This document shows, piece by piece, positions 23,583 through 33,077 of a DNA stretch of 64,000 nucleotides. The first letter of the stretch is position 1. The number at the start of each line of letters is the position of its first letter. Origin of the DNA: Methylomonas sp. ZR1 (GTDB lineage: Bacteria > Pseudomonadota > Gammaproteobacteria > Methylococcales > Methylomonadaceae); contig NZ_RCST01000001.1 in the NCBI RefSeq assembly GCF_013141865.1, positions 5,056,262-5,120,261 of the forward strand, written 5' to 3'. The translations under genes were made by a program, and so were the position numbers. The notes under the pieces are model-generated. The model was not told the DNA's origin. It saw nothing but the letters and a program-made list of their open reading frames with translations, and ran no database searches.

Positions 23583-24632
23583 CTAACCCGCGCTTTTTAG
23601 AGCTGCTACCTGGGCCGCGGTTTGGCTGTGGTAGATGGTCATGACTTTTTCGGCATACCGCGGATCGGTGGCATAACCGGCTTGTTGCAGCTCGTGTAAA
23701 TAGTGTCCGGCGTTGCCGGCTTTTTTCAAAGCTTCGCTGTAACGCGGATTGGTTTTGATAAAGTTCACGTAATCGTCGAAGCTCTCTTTATAGGAATCGT
23801 AAGCCCGGAAGCCGGCCATTTCTTTTTTGGCGACACCGCCGGCATATTCCAGCGTCATGGTTTTGGCTTGTTTGCCTTGCCAGGACCTATCGGCCTTGAT
23901 ATTGAACAAGTTAAAGCTGTTGTCGCCCTGGGGATTTTTCACCATGCCTTGGCCCCAGCCGGTTTCCAATGCCGCTTGAGCCAGCAAGACATTGGGATCC
24001 ACTCCCAGGCTGCGCGCGGCTTGTTCGGCATGCGGACGCAATTGGTTAACGAACTCGTCCCTGGAGGTTAGCGGCCGATCATTTTCGCTGCTGACTTTGT
24101 CGTCCAGGGTTTGCCATTGGTCGGCCAGGGCCTTCTGGCTACGTTCCAATCGGGCCAAACTGCGTTCCAGGCTGCTTAAGCCGGAGGCATCCAGCGGCAT
24201 CTGCTCTTCCGCCTCTTCGCTGCCGGCCCGCAGCGATTGGTGTTTGTCGGGGTTGTTGCTAGCGCCGGTGCCGGCCGCGCGATTCAAGAAATCGCCAGTG
24301 GACAGTTGTTTGTCTTGTTCTTCGTCTTTGTTTTGTTTGGGCGACAGTTGTTGAGCAATCAAATCCGCAAAACCGATGCCGGGTTTGCCGGCCAGGTGCA
24401 CGGACATTTGTTGGTCGTACATGTCTTGATAAAACTGGGTTTGTTGGCTATCCAAAATGCCTTCGGACAATTTGGCCTGACGCATGTTTTTCATCATCAT
24501 GCCTAAAAACACCGACTCGAATTGTTTGGCGACTTCCTTGATCGCCTCGGGCGATTGCTCGCGGGCGCCTTGTTTAAGTTTCGCCAGGCCGTTGAAGTCG
24601 GTATAAACCGAAGCGCTGTCTACGTTTAACAT
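23583..24632 (-). CDS. flgJ: FlgJ, rod-capping protein and peptidoglycan hydrolase
   Basis: A 349-residue dual-domain protein. The N-terminal rod-binding part (about 10-110) contains VAKQFESVFLGMMMKNMRQA and YQDMYDQQMSVHLA. A charged linker (about 115-195) leads to a glucosaminidase domain (about 195-345) with VLLAQAALETGWGQGMV, FNLFNIKADRSWQGK and YATDPRYAEKV. It caps the growing rod and opens the peptidoglycan. The start at 24632 (MLNVDSASVY) is preferred over 24656 because GGAG lies 9 bases upstream. It lies between flgI and flgK. Confidence 0.94.
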   Translation of the reverse strand: MLNVDSASVYTDFNGLAKLKQGAREQSPEAIKEVAKQFESVFLGMMMKNMRQAKLSEGILDSQQTQFYQDMYDQQMSVHLAGKPGIGFADLIAQQLSPKQNKDEEQDKQLSTGDFLNRAAGTGASNNPDKHQSLRAGSEEAEEQMPLDASGLSSLERSLARLERSQKALADQWQTLDDKVSSENDRPLTSRDEFVNQLRPHAEQAARSLGVDPNVLLAQAALETGWGQGMVKNPQGDNSFNLFNIKADRSWQGKQAKTMTLEYAGGVAKKEMAGFRAYDSYKESFDDYVNFIKTNPRYSEALKKAGNAGHYLHELQQAGYATDPRYAEKVMTIYHSQTAAQVAALKSAG

Positions 24633-24677
24633 GGGAATCTCCAAAAAATCATGCAATTGGCGGCTGTGTTACGTTCT

Positions 24678-25766
24678 TCAAATCACTATCAACTCGGCTC
24701 TGAGCGCGCCGGCGGATTTCAAGGCTTCCAAAATCGCCACCAAGTCGCTGGGGCCTGCACCGACGCCATTTACCGCTTGGACGATCTCGTCCAGCGATAC
24801 GCCGGGGTTGAAGACAAACATGTGGTTCTTGTCTTCTTTGACCGAGACGTTGGATTGCGGTGTGACTACGGTACTGCCGCCGGATAAGGGGTTGGGCTGG
24901 CTGACTTGTTGGTTTTCGCTGATCGTCACCGTCAGGCTGCCATGAGACACCGCGGCCGGTTGTACTCTGACCTTGCTGTTGATAATCACGGTGCCGGTGC
25001 GCGAATTGACAATCACTTTGGCTGGGGCATCGTCGGGGGCCAGTTCCAGGTTTTCGATAACCGAGGCAAAACCGACCCGTTGATTGGGATTAACCGGCGC
25101 TCTGACGCTGACCGAAGTAGCATCGACGGCTTGCGCGGTGTCGGCGCCTAAAGCCTTGTTGATCGAGTCCGCCATGCGCTGCGCGGTGGTGAAATCCGAC
25201 GAGTTCAAATTAAACACCAAGTCAGCGCTTTGATCGAATGAACTAGGTACGGCCCGTTCCACCGTGGCGCCGTTAGGCACCCGGCCCACCAAGGGGTTGT
25301 TGACGGTCACTTTCGAGCCGTCCTGACCGCCGGCGGCCAAACCGCCCACCACTAAATTCCCTTGCGCCACCGCATACACATTGCCGTCGGCACCGCGTAA
25401 AGGGCTCATCAACAGCGAGCCGCCGCGCAAACTTTTGGCATCGCCTATCGAGGAGACCGTGACGTCAATTTTTTGACCGGGTTTGGCGAAAGCGGGCAGG
25501 TCGGCGTGAATGCTGACCAATGCGACGTTTTTGGCTTTGGGATCGGTATCGGGCGGCAAAGTCAGACCCAGCTTGCCCATCATGCTGCGCAGGCTTTGGC
25601 CGGTAAATTTGGTTTTGTCGCCGGTTTTATCCAGACCCGTTACCAGACCGTAGCCCACCAATTGGTTGGTGCGCACGCCGGCGATGGCGGCGATGTCTTT
25701 GATGCGTTCCGCTTGCGCGGTATTTGCCAAGAGCAGCAAGGCGATTGAAAAGAGTATTTTGTTCAT
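24678..25766 (-). CDS. flgI: Flagellar P-ring protein FlgI
   Basis: A 362-residue periplasmic protein with a cleaved signal peptide (ending TAQA, about residue 18). Diagnostic blocks are [52 protein letters not shown] and a C-terminal [18 protein letters not shown] with [10 protein letters not shown]. It forms the P ring around the rod in the peptidoglycan layer, with FlgA as assembly helper (encoded divergently at 33.1 kb). The length and motifs are normal. Confidence 0.96.
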   Translation of the reverse strand: MNKILFSIALLLLANTAQAERIKDIAAIAGVRTNQLVGYGLVTGLDKTGDKTKFTGQSLRSMMGKLGLTLPPDTDPKAKNVALVSIHADLPAFAKPGQKIDVTVSSIGDAKSLRGGSLLMSPLRGADGNVYAVAQGNLVVGGLAAGGQDGSKVTVNNPLVGRVPNGATVERAVPSSFDQSADLVFNLNSSDFTTAQRMADSINKALGADTAQAVDATSVSVRAPVNPNQRVGFASVIENLELAPDDAPAKVIVNSRTGTVIINSKVRVQPAAVSHGSLTVTISENQQVSQPNPLSGGSTVVTPQSNVSVKEDKNHMFVFNPGVSLDEIVQAVNGVGAGPSDLVAILEALKSAGALRAELIVI

Positions 25767-25788
25767 CAGATTTCTCCGTCAGCCTCGG

Positions 25789-26493
25789 CTAGAAAGGAAA
25801 CAAGGGGCTGGAAAGAATTCGCGAGATCCAGCCGGGCTTGCTGCTGTCGGCCAAGGCGCCGTCGCCGGTGTACATAATTGTGGCGTCGGCTACTTTGCTG
25901 GAGGCCAGGGTGTTGGCGACGTTGATGTCGATAGGCCTTACGATGCCGGACAGGCGGATATATTCGCTGCCGTCGTTCAGCGTCACACGTTTTTCGCCGC
26001 GCACGCGCAGATTGCCGTTGGGCAACACATCGACCACGGTCACGCTCATGCTGCCGGTCAGCCGGTTACTTTGCCGGGAGTCGCCTTTGCCTTCGCTGCT
26101 GCGGTCGGTACTGTATTCGAGCGATGAGGCTAGGTCATGTCCAAGCAAAGCCTCGCTGGCGACGCCGAATAGAGTTGGGGCGGAGCCTTTGATATTGATG
26201 TCAGAGTTTTTACTGGCCTTGGAATTGGCTTGCTTGGTGGCGTTGGTGTTTTCGTCGAAGGTTACCGTCAAAATATCGCCGACCCGGCGCGCGGCATGAT
26301 CTTCGAATAAACGCATGTCGTAGCCGGCCTGGTAAATCGCGCCGTTGCTTTGTTGGGGCGGACGCAGATCGGCGGGTTGTACCGGGGCGAAGTCGGGGTC
26401 GCGTTTTGGCAAGGTATCGCAGCCTGCCAGCAAGGCGATTGCCGCTACCAGCAAAATTTTGCCGCCTGCTTGCCGGGTGATGAATGTATTCAT
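25789..26493 (-). CDS. flgH: Flagellar L-ring lipoprotein FlgH
   Basis: A 234-residue outer-membrane lipoprotein with lipobox LLAGC (Cys25). The family blocks are AIYQAGYDMRLFEDHAARRVGDILTV, a Thr/Lys/Asn-rich strand (FDENTNATKQANSK) and LPNGNLRVRGEKRVTLNDGSEYIRLSGIVRPIDI. It forms the L ring that lets the rod pass the outer membrane. It is located between flgG and flgI in the normal operon order. Confidence 0.96.
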   Translation of the reverse strand: MNTFITRQAGGKILLVAAIALLAGCDTLPKRDPDFAPVQPADLRPPQQSNGAIYQAGYDMRLFEDHAARRVGDILTVTFDENTNATKQANSKASKNSDINIKGSAPTLFGVASEALLGHDLASSLEYSTDRSSEGKGDSRQSNRLTGSMSVTVVDVLPNGNLRVRGEKRVTLNDGSEYIRLSGIVRPIDINVANTLASSKVADATIMYTGDGALADSSKPGWISRILSSPLFPF

Positions 26494-26508
26494 GAGCTTT
26501 GTCCTGAA

Positions 26509-27297
26509 TTAAAGTTGTTGCGTGACAAAGGACAACATCTGGTCGGTGGTGGAAATGGCTTTGGAGTTCATCTCATAAGCACGCTGGGTTTCTATCATGT
26601 TGACCAGCTCTTCCACGACGTTGACGTTTGAGGTTTCCAAGGAACCTTGAATCATGGTGCCGAGTTCGTTCTCGCCGGGCGCACCGATAATCGGCGCACC
26701 GCTGGCTACAGTTTCCCGGAACAGGTTGTCGCCAATCGGCTCCAAGCCGGCGGTGTTGATGAAGTCGGCGATTTGAATTTGGCCTACTTGATTCGCCGCC
26801 GCCGCGCCGGGTTGGGTTACCGATACCGTGCCGTCCTGGCCGATGGTGACGCTCAGCGCGTCTTGCGGAATGGTGATGGCCGGTTCCAGCGGCATGCCGT
26901 TGGAGGTGACCACTTGGCCGGTGGAGTCCATTTTGAACGAGCCGTCACGGGTGTAGTTGATGTCGCCGTTGGGCATTAAAATCTGCATAAACCCGCGTCC
27001 GCTGACCGCTATATCCAGCGAGTTGCCGGTTTGTAGAATATTGCCTTGGGTGTGCAGTTTTTCGGTCGCCACCGTGCGCACCCCGGTGCCTAGCTGTAAG
27101 CCGGTGGGTAATTGGGTGTTTTGGGTAGACTGTGCGCCGGCTTGACGGACGTTTTGATACATCAAGTCGGCGAAAATCGGTCTGGCTTTCTTGAAGCCGG
27201 TGGTGTTGACGTTGGCCAGGTTATTGGAAATAACCGCCATGCGGGTTTGTTGGGCATCCAAACCGGATTTTGCGACCCATAATGCTCGTTCTGTCAT
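26509..27297 (-). CDS. flgG: Flagellar distal rod protein FlgG
   Basis: A 262-residue axial protein. The N-terminus ([33 protein letters not shown]) and C-terminus ([33 protein letters not shown]) are the standard FlgG helices, and [11 protein letters not shown] and the FlgG-specific insertion follow the first. It builds the distal rod within the periplasm and is secreted without a signal peptide. Length 262 is close to the usual 260. Gaps of 51 bases to flgF and 15 bases to flgH fit one transcript. Confidence 0.97.
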   Translation of the reverse strand: MTERALWVAKSGLDAQQTRMAVISNNLANVNTTGFKKARPIFADLMYQNVRQAGAQSTQNTQLPTGLQLGTGVRTVATEKLHTQGNILQTGNSLDIAVSGRGFMQILMPNGDINYTRDGSFKMDSTGQVVTSNGMPLEPAITIPQDALSVTIGQDGTVSVTQPGAAAANQVGQIQIADFINTAGLEPIGDNLFRETVASGAPIIGAPGENELGTMIQGSLETSNVNVVEELVNMIETQRAYEMNSKAISTTDQMLSFVTQQL

Positions 27298-27348
27298 GAC
27301 AATCTCCTAATCTGACAATTTTTTGTCTTATCAGGAGTAAAGCAGAAA

Positions 27349-28092
27349 CTATGCCACTTGCATCAGCTTGGCGCTGGCGCCTGATGTGTCATCAATGTTT
27401 TTCATGACTTTGGATTGCAATTCGAAGTTTCGAGACAGCTCTATCATTTCCACCATCGCCGCCAAAGCATTGACGTTACTGGATTCCAGCGAGCCTTGAA
27501 TCAGTGTGACAGTGGCGTCGGCCGGTATGGCGCCGGCTTGCTTGGCGTGCATCAAGCCGTCTTCGCGTTTTTCCAGATTGGCCGGATCGGGGTTGACCAG
27601 CTTGATCCGTTCAACAATCACGCTATTGGTGGCATTGACGCCTTGCGGGACGATGGAGATGGTGCCGTCGGTACCGATTTCCAGTTTTTGGGCGGGCGGA
27701 ATCGTGATCGCTTCGCCGCCTTCGCCAAGCACCGAGAGTCCTGCGCCGTTTTGCAGTAAGCCTTCCGGGGTGAGGCGCAAATCGCCGGCTCGGGTATAGG
27801 CCTCCTGGCCCTCTGCATTACGCACCGCGATCCAGCCTTGGCCGTTGATGGCGACATCCAGGTCGCGGCCGGTGGTATGGATGCTGCCGCTGGCCATGTT
27901 GGTGCCGGGGCGTTCGGTCATCGAATAGACCCTTGATGGATAACCGGGACCGAAAGCCGGCATCGCGCGAAATTGCTCGAAATCGGCCTTGAAACCGGTG
28001 GTTTGGGCGTTGGCCAGATTATTGGCGTTGGCGCCTTGCGCCAGCAAGGTCTGCTTGGCGCCGTTCATCGCAATGTATAGGCTACGGTCCAT
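27349..28092 (-). CDS. flgF: Flagellar proximal rod protein FlgF
   Basis: A 247-residue rod protein: LYIAMNGAKQTLLAQGANANNLANAQTTGFK at the start, a FlgF-type MPAFGPGYPSRVYSM segment, and the C-terminal helix ESSNVNALAAMVEMIELSRNFELQSKVMKNID. It forms part of the proximal rod with FlgB and FlgC. It follows flgE by 16 bases. Confidence 0.96.
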   Translation of the reverse strand: MDRSLYIAMNGAKQTLLAQGANANNLANAQTTGFKADFEQFRAMPAFGPGYPSRVYSMTERPGTNMASGSIHTTGRDLDVAINGQGWIAVRNAEGQEAYTRAGDLRLTPEGLLQNGAGLSVLGEGGEAITIPPAQKLEIGTDGTISIVPQGVNATNSVIVERIKLVNPDPANLEKREDGLMHAKQAGAIPADATVTLIQGSLESSNVNALAAMVEMIELSRNFELQSKVMKNIDDTSGASAKLMQVA

Positions 28093-28108
28093 GGTTATTC
28101 CCCATTAA

Positions 28109-29440
28109 TTACCGAATCTGCAGTATGGTTTGCATAATGCTGTTTTCGGTGGTGATGGTTTGCGCATTGGCCTGGTAATGCTGTTGGGCGACGATCAGGT
28201 TGACCAGTTGCGCGGATAGCTCGACATTCGAGCTTTCAAGCGCGCCGGCCTGAATCAGGCCGAAGTTATTCGCGCCGGCCTCACCGGGAATCGGTTCCCC
28301 GGAGTTGGCGCTTTGTCCCCAAGCGGTGTCGCCGATTTTGGCCAAGCCGTTGGTATTGGCGAAGCGGGTCAATGCCACTTTACCCATGGTTTGCGAGCCG
28401 CCGTTACTGAAGCGGGCAAATATCACCCCTTCGTCGTCAATATCAATGCCCGTCAAGCGTCCGGCCGGTAAGCCGTTTTGCGTCATCGTATTCACGCTGA
28501 ATTTTTCCTGAACCTGGGTGGAACCGAAGAAGTCCATGGTGCCTACCTTCACAGGGGCCGCGCCGGTCGCCGGCAGTATGGTGTAATCACTCAAGGCGAA
28601 GCGTCCGGACACCGGGGATTGTAATTTGCCGGAGGAATCAAAAGTCATCACGGCCGGCGTCGGCAAAGTGGTGGTCGTGGCCGGGGCGGCGACTGCCGTG
28701 CCATAGGTGCCGGCATTGATGGAGGTTCGGGCGTTTGGGGTGGCTGGCTCGGCCATAAAATGATACACACTCCAATTCGTAGTGGAGGCTGTCGAGGCGC
28801 CTTTTACATAATAGGTGGAGAGAATATGCGGCGAACCCAGCGAATCGTAAACAGTCACCGAGGTTTGCGAGTTGTAGGAGTTATTGTTGGTTGGGTCGAA
28901 CGGAGTTACGCTGGGAACGGTTTCGTTGGCGTTGAGATTTACCGCCAGAGAGACAGTGTCTGTGGCGCTGGGTAAGCCGGTGAGGGTATTGATCTGCACC
29001 GGTTGCGTCACCCCGGTACTGAAGCCGTCGGAGACTGCAGTGCCGTTGGGTTTATATACCATCAGTGATTTGCCTTGGTTGTTAACCAGATAGCCGTCCT
29101 TGTCCAGTTTGAATTCGCCGGACCGGGTATAAGTGATGTCATTGGTTTCTGTTGGGCTTTTGGCCATGGTAAAGAAGCCTTCGCCGCTGATCGCCAAATC
29201 CAGATTGTTGTCGGTGAACGACAAGCTGCCTTGGTTGAATTGTTGGGCGACGTTGGCAACTCTGACGCCGGCGCCGGCCGTGGTGTTGCTGACTCCGCCC
29301 AGACTGGAGGCGTAAACGTCGGCAAATTCCGAGCGCGACTTTTTAAAGCCTACGGTGTTGGCGTTGGCAATGTTATTGCCGGTCACCGCCAGATTGTTGG
29401 ATGCGGCGTTTAAGCCGCTTAATGCTGTTGTAAAAGCCAT
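28109..29440 (-). CDS. flgE: Flagellar hook protein FlgE
   Basis: A 443-residue hook subunit. The N-terminal D0 helix (MAFTTALSGLNAASNNLAVTGNNIANANTVGFKK), SRSEFADVYASSLGG and the C-terminal helix (ALESSNVELSAQLVNLIVAQQHYQANAQTITTENSI) are diagnostic. The middle (about 150-300) is Ser/Thr-rich and forms the outer hook domains. It is exported, with hook length set by FliK and capping by FlgD, encoded just upstream. Confidence 0.97.
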   Translation of the reverse strand: MAFTTALSGLNAASNNLAVTGNNIANANTVGFKKSRSEFADVYASSLGGVSNTTAGAGVRVANVAQQFNQGSLSFTDNNLDLAISGEGFFTMAKSPTETNDITYTRSGEFKLDKDGYLVNNQGKSLMVYKPNGTAVSDGFSTGVTQPVQINTLTGLPSATDTVSLAVNLNANETVPSVTPFDPTNNNSYNSQTSVTVYDSLGSPHILSTYYVKGASTASTTNWSVYHFMAEPATPNARTSINAGTYGTAVAAPATTTTLPTPAVMTFDSSGKLQSPVSGRFALSDYTILPATGAAPVKVGTMDFFGSTQVQEKFSVNTMTQNGLPAGRLTGIDIDDEGVIFARFSNGGSQTMGKVALTRFANTNGLAKIGDTAWGQSANSGEPIPGEAGANNFGLIQAGALESSNVELSAQLVNLIVAQQHYQANAQTITTENSIMQTILQIR

Positions 29441-29453
29441 GATGCCTTCTCCT

Positions 29454-30134
29454 TCACAAGATTTGTTTAATTTGACTGAATTTTACGGTGCCGACGCCGT
29501 CCAGATTGACTTGCAGGCCGCTGCTGCCGCTGCCCATCGTCACGCTTTTCACCAGCGATTTAATATTGGTGGCTAATACCGTATTGACGCCGTCAATTTT
29601 GGCTTCCGCTTGAATTTTGTAGACGCCAGGGTCGGCAAATTGTTTATTGCTGTCTTTGCCGTCCCATTCGAAGGTGGTAGTGCCCGCCGACTGTGCGCCC
29701 ATATCGATTTCTCTGATGGTGGCGCCGGTTTGCGGGTCTATGATTTTCACGCTGACATTCGGCGAGCTGCTGGGCATTTCGAAATCGCCCGAGACGCTGC
29801 CGCCGGCACCCAGCAATGCTTCCTTGGAGGGTGCCGAAACATGGCGGCCAACCAAGCCGGCTGCTTGCAGGGCTTGGTCTGAGCTGAGCGAGCTGGCAAA
29901 CTCTTTGAACGAAGCCTGTAGATCTTGAATACCCGATACGGTGCTGAATTGCGCCATCTGGCCAAGAAATTCGCCGTTGTCCATGGGCTTCATCGGGTCT
30001 TGATGCGTCATTTGCGTGGTCAGCAGTTTCAGAAACTGGTCTTGCCCCAAGCTTTGTTTTTTTACGCCGCTTGATGTGTCGGAGCTGGTAGTGGCCAAGC
30101 CGAGACTTTTAAAGGTGTCTATTGCGCTGGTCAT
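29454..30134 (-). CDS. flgD: Flagellar hook-capping protein FlgD
   Basis: A 226-residue scaffold for hook assembly. The N-terminal part has LGQDQFLKLLTTQMTHQDPMKPMDNGEFLGQMAQFS, the FlgD signature, followed by LQASFKEF and an Ig/Tudor-like domain (about 90-210: EIDMGAQSAGTTTFEWDGKDSN). It is removed when the hook reaches full length. Its gene lies between flgC and flgE. Confidence 0.96.
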   Translation of the reverse strand: MTSAIDTFKSLGLATTSSDTSSGVKKQSLGQDQFLKLLTTQMTHQDPMKPMDNGEFLGQMAQFSTVSGIQDLQASFKEFASSLSSDQALQAAGLVGRHVSAPSKEALLGAGGSVSGDFEMPSSSPNVSVKIIDPQTGATIREIDMGAQSAGTTTFEWDGKDSNKQFADPGVYKIQAEAKIDGVNTVLATNIKSLVKSVTMGSGSSGLQVNLDGVGTVKFSQIKQIL

Positions 30135-30141
30135 AAATGCC

Positions 30142-30558
30142 TCACTGTCCCATTTTCAGGGTTTGCAAAATCAGGTTTTTAGCAGTATTCAACACCTCTA
30201 CATTGTTTTCGTAGGAGCGGGAAGCGGACATCATATTGGCCATTTCTTCCACGGTGTTGACGTTGGATTTATAGATGTAGCCGGTCGCGTCCGCCAACGG
30301 ATGATTGGGGGCATATTCCATCACCGGCGGCGCTTGGTTTTCGACGACGCCCAGCACGTTGACGCCGCTGGCGGTGCTGTTCTTGTCCATTGCATTTTTC
30401 AGTTCGGCGGCAAACACCGGTTGACGGGATTTGTAGACCTGATCAATGCTGCTGCTGACGCTGTTGGCGTTGGAAATATTGCTGGCGACCAGATTGAGTC
30501 TCAGGTTTTGCGCGTTCATACCGCTGCCGGCGACGTCGAAGATGCGAAATGCAGACAT
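30142..30558 (-). CDS. flgC: Flagellar proximal rod protein FlgC
   Basis: A 138-residue rod protein: FRIFDVAGSGMNAQNLRLNLVASNISNANSV at the N-terminus, VENQAPPVMEYAPNHPLADATGYIYKSNVNTVEEMANM in the middle and a C-terminal helix SRSYENNVEVLNTAKNLILQTL. These are typical of FlgC. It lies 2 bases after flgB and 7 before flgD. Confidence 0.96.
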   Translation of the reverse strand: MSAFRIFDVAGSGMNAQNLRLNLVASNISNANSVSSSIDQVYKSRQPVFAAELKNAMDKNSTASGVNVLGVVENQAPPVMEYAPNHPLADATGYIYKSNVNTVEEMANMMSASRSYENNVEVLNTAKNLILQTLKMGQ

Positions 30559-30560
30559 GG

Positions 30561-30956
30561 TTATTCTCCTTTAATGGCCGACATCAGGCCGGAAAACTTG
30601 TTGTTGATAAACCGTAAGCTGGCTTCGTACTGCACGGCGTTTTCTGCGTATTTGGCTTGTTCGATGTGCGATTCGACGGTATTGCCGTCCAGCGAGGCTT
30701 GTTGCGGATTGCGGTACAGCAGGTCTGCGCCGAGTACATTATTCTGGCTAGACAGATGGCCTTGCTGGCTGCGTTTCAGCTCTGATCCTGCCCCGGCCAG
30801 GGTTTGTTGAAACACCGACTTGAAGTCCAGATCGCGGGCTTTGTAATCGGGCGTGTCGGCGTTGGCCAGGTTTGACGCCAGAATCTCGCTGCGCTTTTCG
30901 CGCAACGCTAATGCTTGCGGATGAATGCCTAAGGCACTGTCGAAATTAATAGCCAT
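30561..30956 (-). CDS. flgB: Flagellar proximal rod protein FlgB
   Basis: A 131-residue rod protein and first gene of the flgBCDEFGHIJKL operon. FDSALGIHPQALALREKRSEILASNLANADTPDYKARDLDFKSVF and the C-terminal QAKYAENAVQYEASLRFINNK match FlgB. The ATG at 30956 is preferred over an in-frame GTG at 30965 because AAAGGTGG lies five bases before the ATG. A sigma-54-like promoter lies about 30-45 bases upstream. Confidence 0.95.
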   Translation of the reverse strand: MAINFDSALGIHPQALALREKRSEILASNLANADTPDYKARDLDFKSVFQQTLAGAGSELKRSQQGHLSSQNNVLGADLLYRNPQQASLDGNTVESHIEQAKYAENAVQYEASLRFINNKFSGLMSAIKGE

Positions 30957-30987
30957 AATTGCCACCTTTGGGTTTTTTAAACCTTAA

Positions 30988-31003
30988 AGCAGTATATGTG
31001 CCA
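30988..31003 (-). promoter_or_regulatory. Sigma-54 promoter of the flgB operon
   Basis: On the reverse strand TGGCACATATACTGCT has the -24 GG and -12 GC pairs separated by ten bases, close to the consensus TGGCACG-N4-TTGCW. It lies 32-47 bases upstream of the flgB start. Class II flagellar genes of polar-flagellated gammaproteobacteria are transcribed by sigma-54 with FleQ, so the assignment fits. Confidence 0.75.
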
Positions 31004-31134
31004 TAAAATAAATGTGCTGTTATTTCATTTGTGTAGCGGATTTGAGGGATGGCGAGAGTGTCAAAAAACAGTGTTTCGGGCGGGGCGGCAAAATGCTGCC
31101 GTTGTGTTAAGTCGTCAATAAACTGACGAGCGAC

Positions 31135-32001
31135 TTAACCGACTTTTTTGAAGTAGCTGGTTAAGCCGGAGCGAACCAATTCAAAGCTGTTTAAGCCTGT
31201 CGGCATCGCTTCGGTACTGCTTAGAAACAGATAGCCGCCGGGTTCCAGGCTGTCAGCCATACGGGAGAGGATGTCGCGTTTAACTTGATCGGAGAAATAG
31301 ATCAGGACGTTGCGACAGAAGATCAGGTCAAAACGGCCCAAGGCAGTGAACGATTTGAGCAGGTTGAATTGTTGAAAACGCACGAGCTGGCTGACTTCCG
31401 GGCTAAGTAAGTAGCCGTCGTAATTTTTGTGGAAATACCGGGCTTTTGCCGCGCTATCCAGGCCGCGAGATAGTGCGGCTTCTGAATAAACCGCTCGCTT
31501 GGCTTCTTCGAGGATAGCTTCCGAGATGTCCGTGCCGATAATTTGCACGGAGCGGGATTTGCTGGAGGCTCTGATGGCTTCCAGGGCGCAGATGCCTATC
31601 GAGTAGGGTTCCTGGCCGGATGAGCACGCGGCGGACCAAACTCTGATGTTGCCGTTTTTGCGATTTAGCAAGTTGGGTAGGACTTGGTCTTTGAGTTCGA
31701 CGAATTGCCGTTCGTCGCGAAACCAGAAAGTTTCGTTGGTGGTCATCGCGTCGATGACGGCGCTTTTGATTTTTTGCGCGGAAAATGACGCGGATTGCAG
31801 GCTATTGGCTAGTTCAGCGAAACTTGTGAATTCAAATTTGCCCATCAAGGGCAATAATCGGCTTTTTACCAGGTATTGTTTGCTGTCGCCCAACTCGATG
31901 CCGCAGCTCTGGCTGAGGAATTGTTGTATGGTTTGGTACTCCGCGGCGGAAATGTCGATAATTTTACCCGCCGGACTACCCGGTTCAGCCTGGTTCAACA
32001 T
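31135..32001 (-). CDS. cheR: Chemotaxis protein methyltransferase CheR
   Basis: A 288-residue SAM-dependent enzyme that methylates glutamates on chemoreceptors. Its N-terminal helical domain (about 18-75) is followed by the methyltransferase domain with TNETFWFRDERQF, IRVWSAACSSGQEPYSIG (SAM loop), IIGTDISEAIL and FDLIFCRNVLIYF. All are typical of CheR. It follows cheV by 38 bases and, with it, lies upstream of the flg operon. An 8-pair stem (TTAAGTCG/CGACTTAA) overlaps the stop codon at 31108-31139 and may end the transcript. Confidence 0.95.
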   Translation of the reverse strand: MLNQAEPGSPAGKIIDISAAEYQTIQQFLSQSCGIELGDSKQYLVKSRLLPLMGKFEFTSFAELANSLQSASFSAQKIKSAVIDAMTTNETFWFRDERQFVELKDQVLPNLLNRKNGNIRVWSAACSSGQEPYSIGICALEAIRASSKSRSVQIIGTDISEAILEEAKRAVYSEAALSRGLDSAAKARYFHKNYDGYLLSPEVSQLVRFQQFNLLKSFTALGRFDLIFCRNVLIYFSDQVKRDILSRMADSLEPGGYLFLSSTEAMPTGLNSFELVRSGLTSYFKKVG

Positions 32002-32039
32002 GTCTAAGCTTTGCGGCTGGACGGCGTCTCGAGTATCGG

Positions 32040-32972
32040 TCAGGAATGGGCTGCATGATAAAGTTTGAGCTGATGCTGAATGGAATTCATCAACGAGTCT
32101 GGGTCAAATTTGGCCAGAAATTCGTTAGCGCCGACTTTTTGGACCATTGATGTGTTAAACACGCCGCTTAATGAAGTATGCAAAATCAAATAGATTTTTT
32201 TCATGTTGGGGTCGGCCTTGATTTTGGTAGCTAGGGTATAGCCGTCCATGCGCGGCATTTCTACATCGGAAATGATCATCGAGTATTTGTCCTGAATATC
32301 GATGCCGTCGGCCACCAGCGCGTTTAAATGATCCCAGGCTTCTTGGCCGTCTTTTAGCAGCGTACATTCGATGCCGATTTGCTGGCAGACCCGTTTAACT
32401 TGGTTCCTGGCCACCGATGAATCGTCCACTACCAAGATATGATCGTTTTTGCTGGTTACTTCCATGTCAATGATTTCTGCAGAAGCTTCTTCGCGGCCGC
32501 CGATGACTTCTTTCATCACTTTTTCGACGTCAATCACCTCTATCAGCTCACCGTCGATTTCAGTCACTGCGGTTAGATAGCTTTCTTTGCCGGTGCCGGT
32601 AGGTGGGGCTTTTACTTGTTCCCAACCGATATTAATGATCCGGTCTACCGAGCCGACCAGAAAGCCTTGAATGGAACGGTTGTATTCGGTGACGATGACG
32701 TAGCAGCCGGCGTCGCGGACCAAGGGTCTCATGCCGATAGCCATCGACAAATCGAGTACGGGAATGGTTTTACCGCGCAGGTGAGCAACGCCGCAAATCA
32801 CCGAATGCGAATTGGGAATTTGCGTTAAGGGCGGGCATTGAATCACTTCCTGAACTTTGAAAACATTAATCCCAAAGCGTTGTTTACTAACAAGTTTAAA
32901 CAACAAGAGTTCGAATCTGTTGTGCCCCGCCAGTTTGGTGCGCTGATCGACTCCGTCTAAGACTCCGGCCAT
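32040..32972 (-). CDS. cheV: Chemotaxis coupling protein CheV
   Basis: A 310-residue protein with a CheW-like domain (about 18-165: FKVQEVIQCPPLTQIP, GVAHLRGKTIPVLDL) and a receiver domain (about 182-305: HILVVDDSSVARNQVKRVC, phospho-acceptor in MIISDVEMPRMDG). It couples chemoreceptors to CheA and may adapt the signal when phosphorylated. The pairing cheV-cheR beside flgA and flgM, divergent, is common in Pseudomonas and Vibrio. The normal length is about 310. Confidence 0.95.
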   Translation of the reverse strand: MAGVLDGVDQRTKLAGHNRFELLLFKLVSKQRFGINVFKVQEVIQCPPLTQIPNSHSVICGVAHLRGKTIPVLDLSMAIGMRPLVRDAGCYVIVTEYNRSIQGFLVGSVDRIINIGWEQVKAPPTGTGKESYLTAVTEIDGELIEVIDVEKVMKEVIGGREEASAEIIDMEVTSKNDHILVVDDSSVARNQVKRVCQQIGIECTLLKDGQEAWDHLNALVADGIDIQDKYSMIISDVEMPRMDGYTLATKIKADPNMKKIYLILHTSLSGVFNTSMVQKVGANEFLAKFDPDSLMNSIQHQLKLYHAAHS

Positions 32973-33038
32973 AAAACCCCCTGAAATATACTGCTTGCAA
33001 TTATAGACACTTTGCTTTTTTTTACTTTATAAAATTAC

Positions 33039-33053
33039 TGGTATGTTTCGTGC
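33039..33053 (+). promoter_or_regulatory. Sigma-54 promoter candidate of flgA
   Basis: TGGTATGTTTCGTGC has GG and GC spaced by ten bases (33040-33041 and 33052-33053) and otherwise keeps TGGYAYR-N4-YTGCW. It stands 25 bases before the flgA start. This fits a second FleQ/sigma-54-dependent flagellar transcript running opposite to cheV. Confidence 0.6.
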
Positions 33054-33077
33054 TGTATTCTTGCAAAAGTCAAAAAA

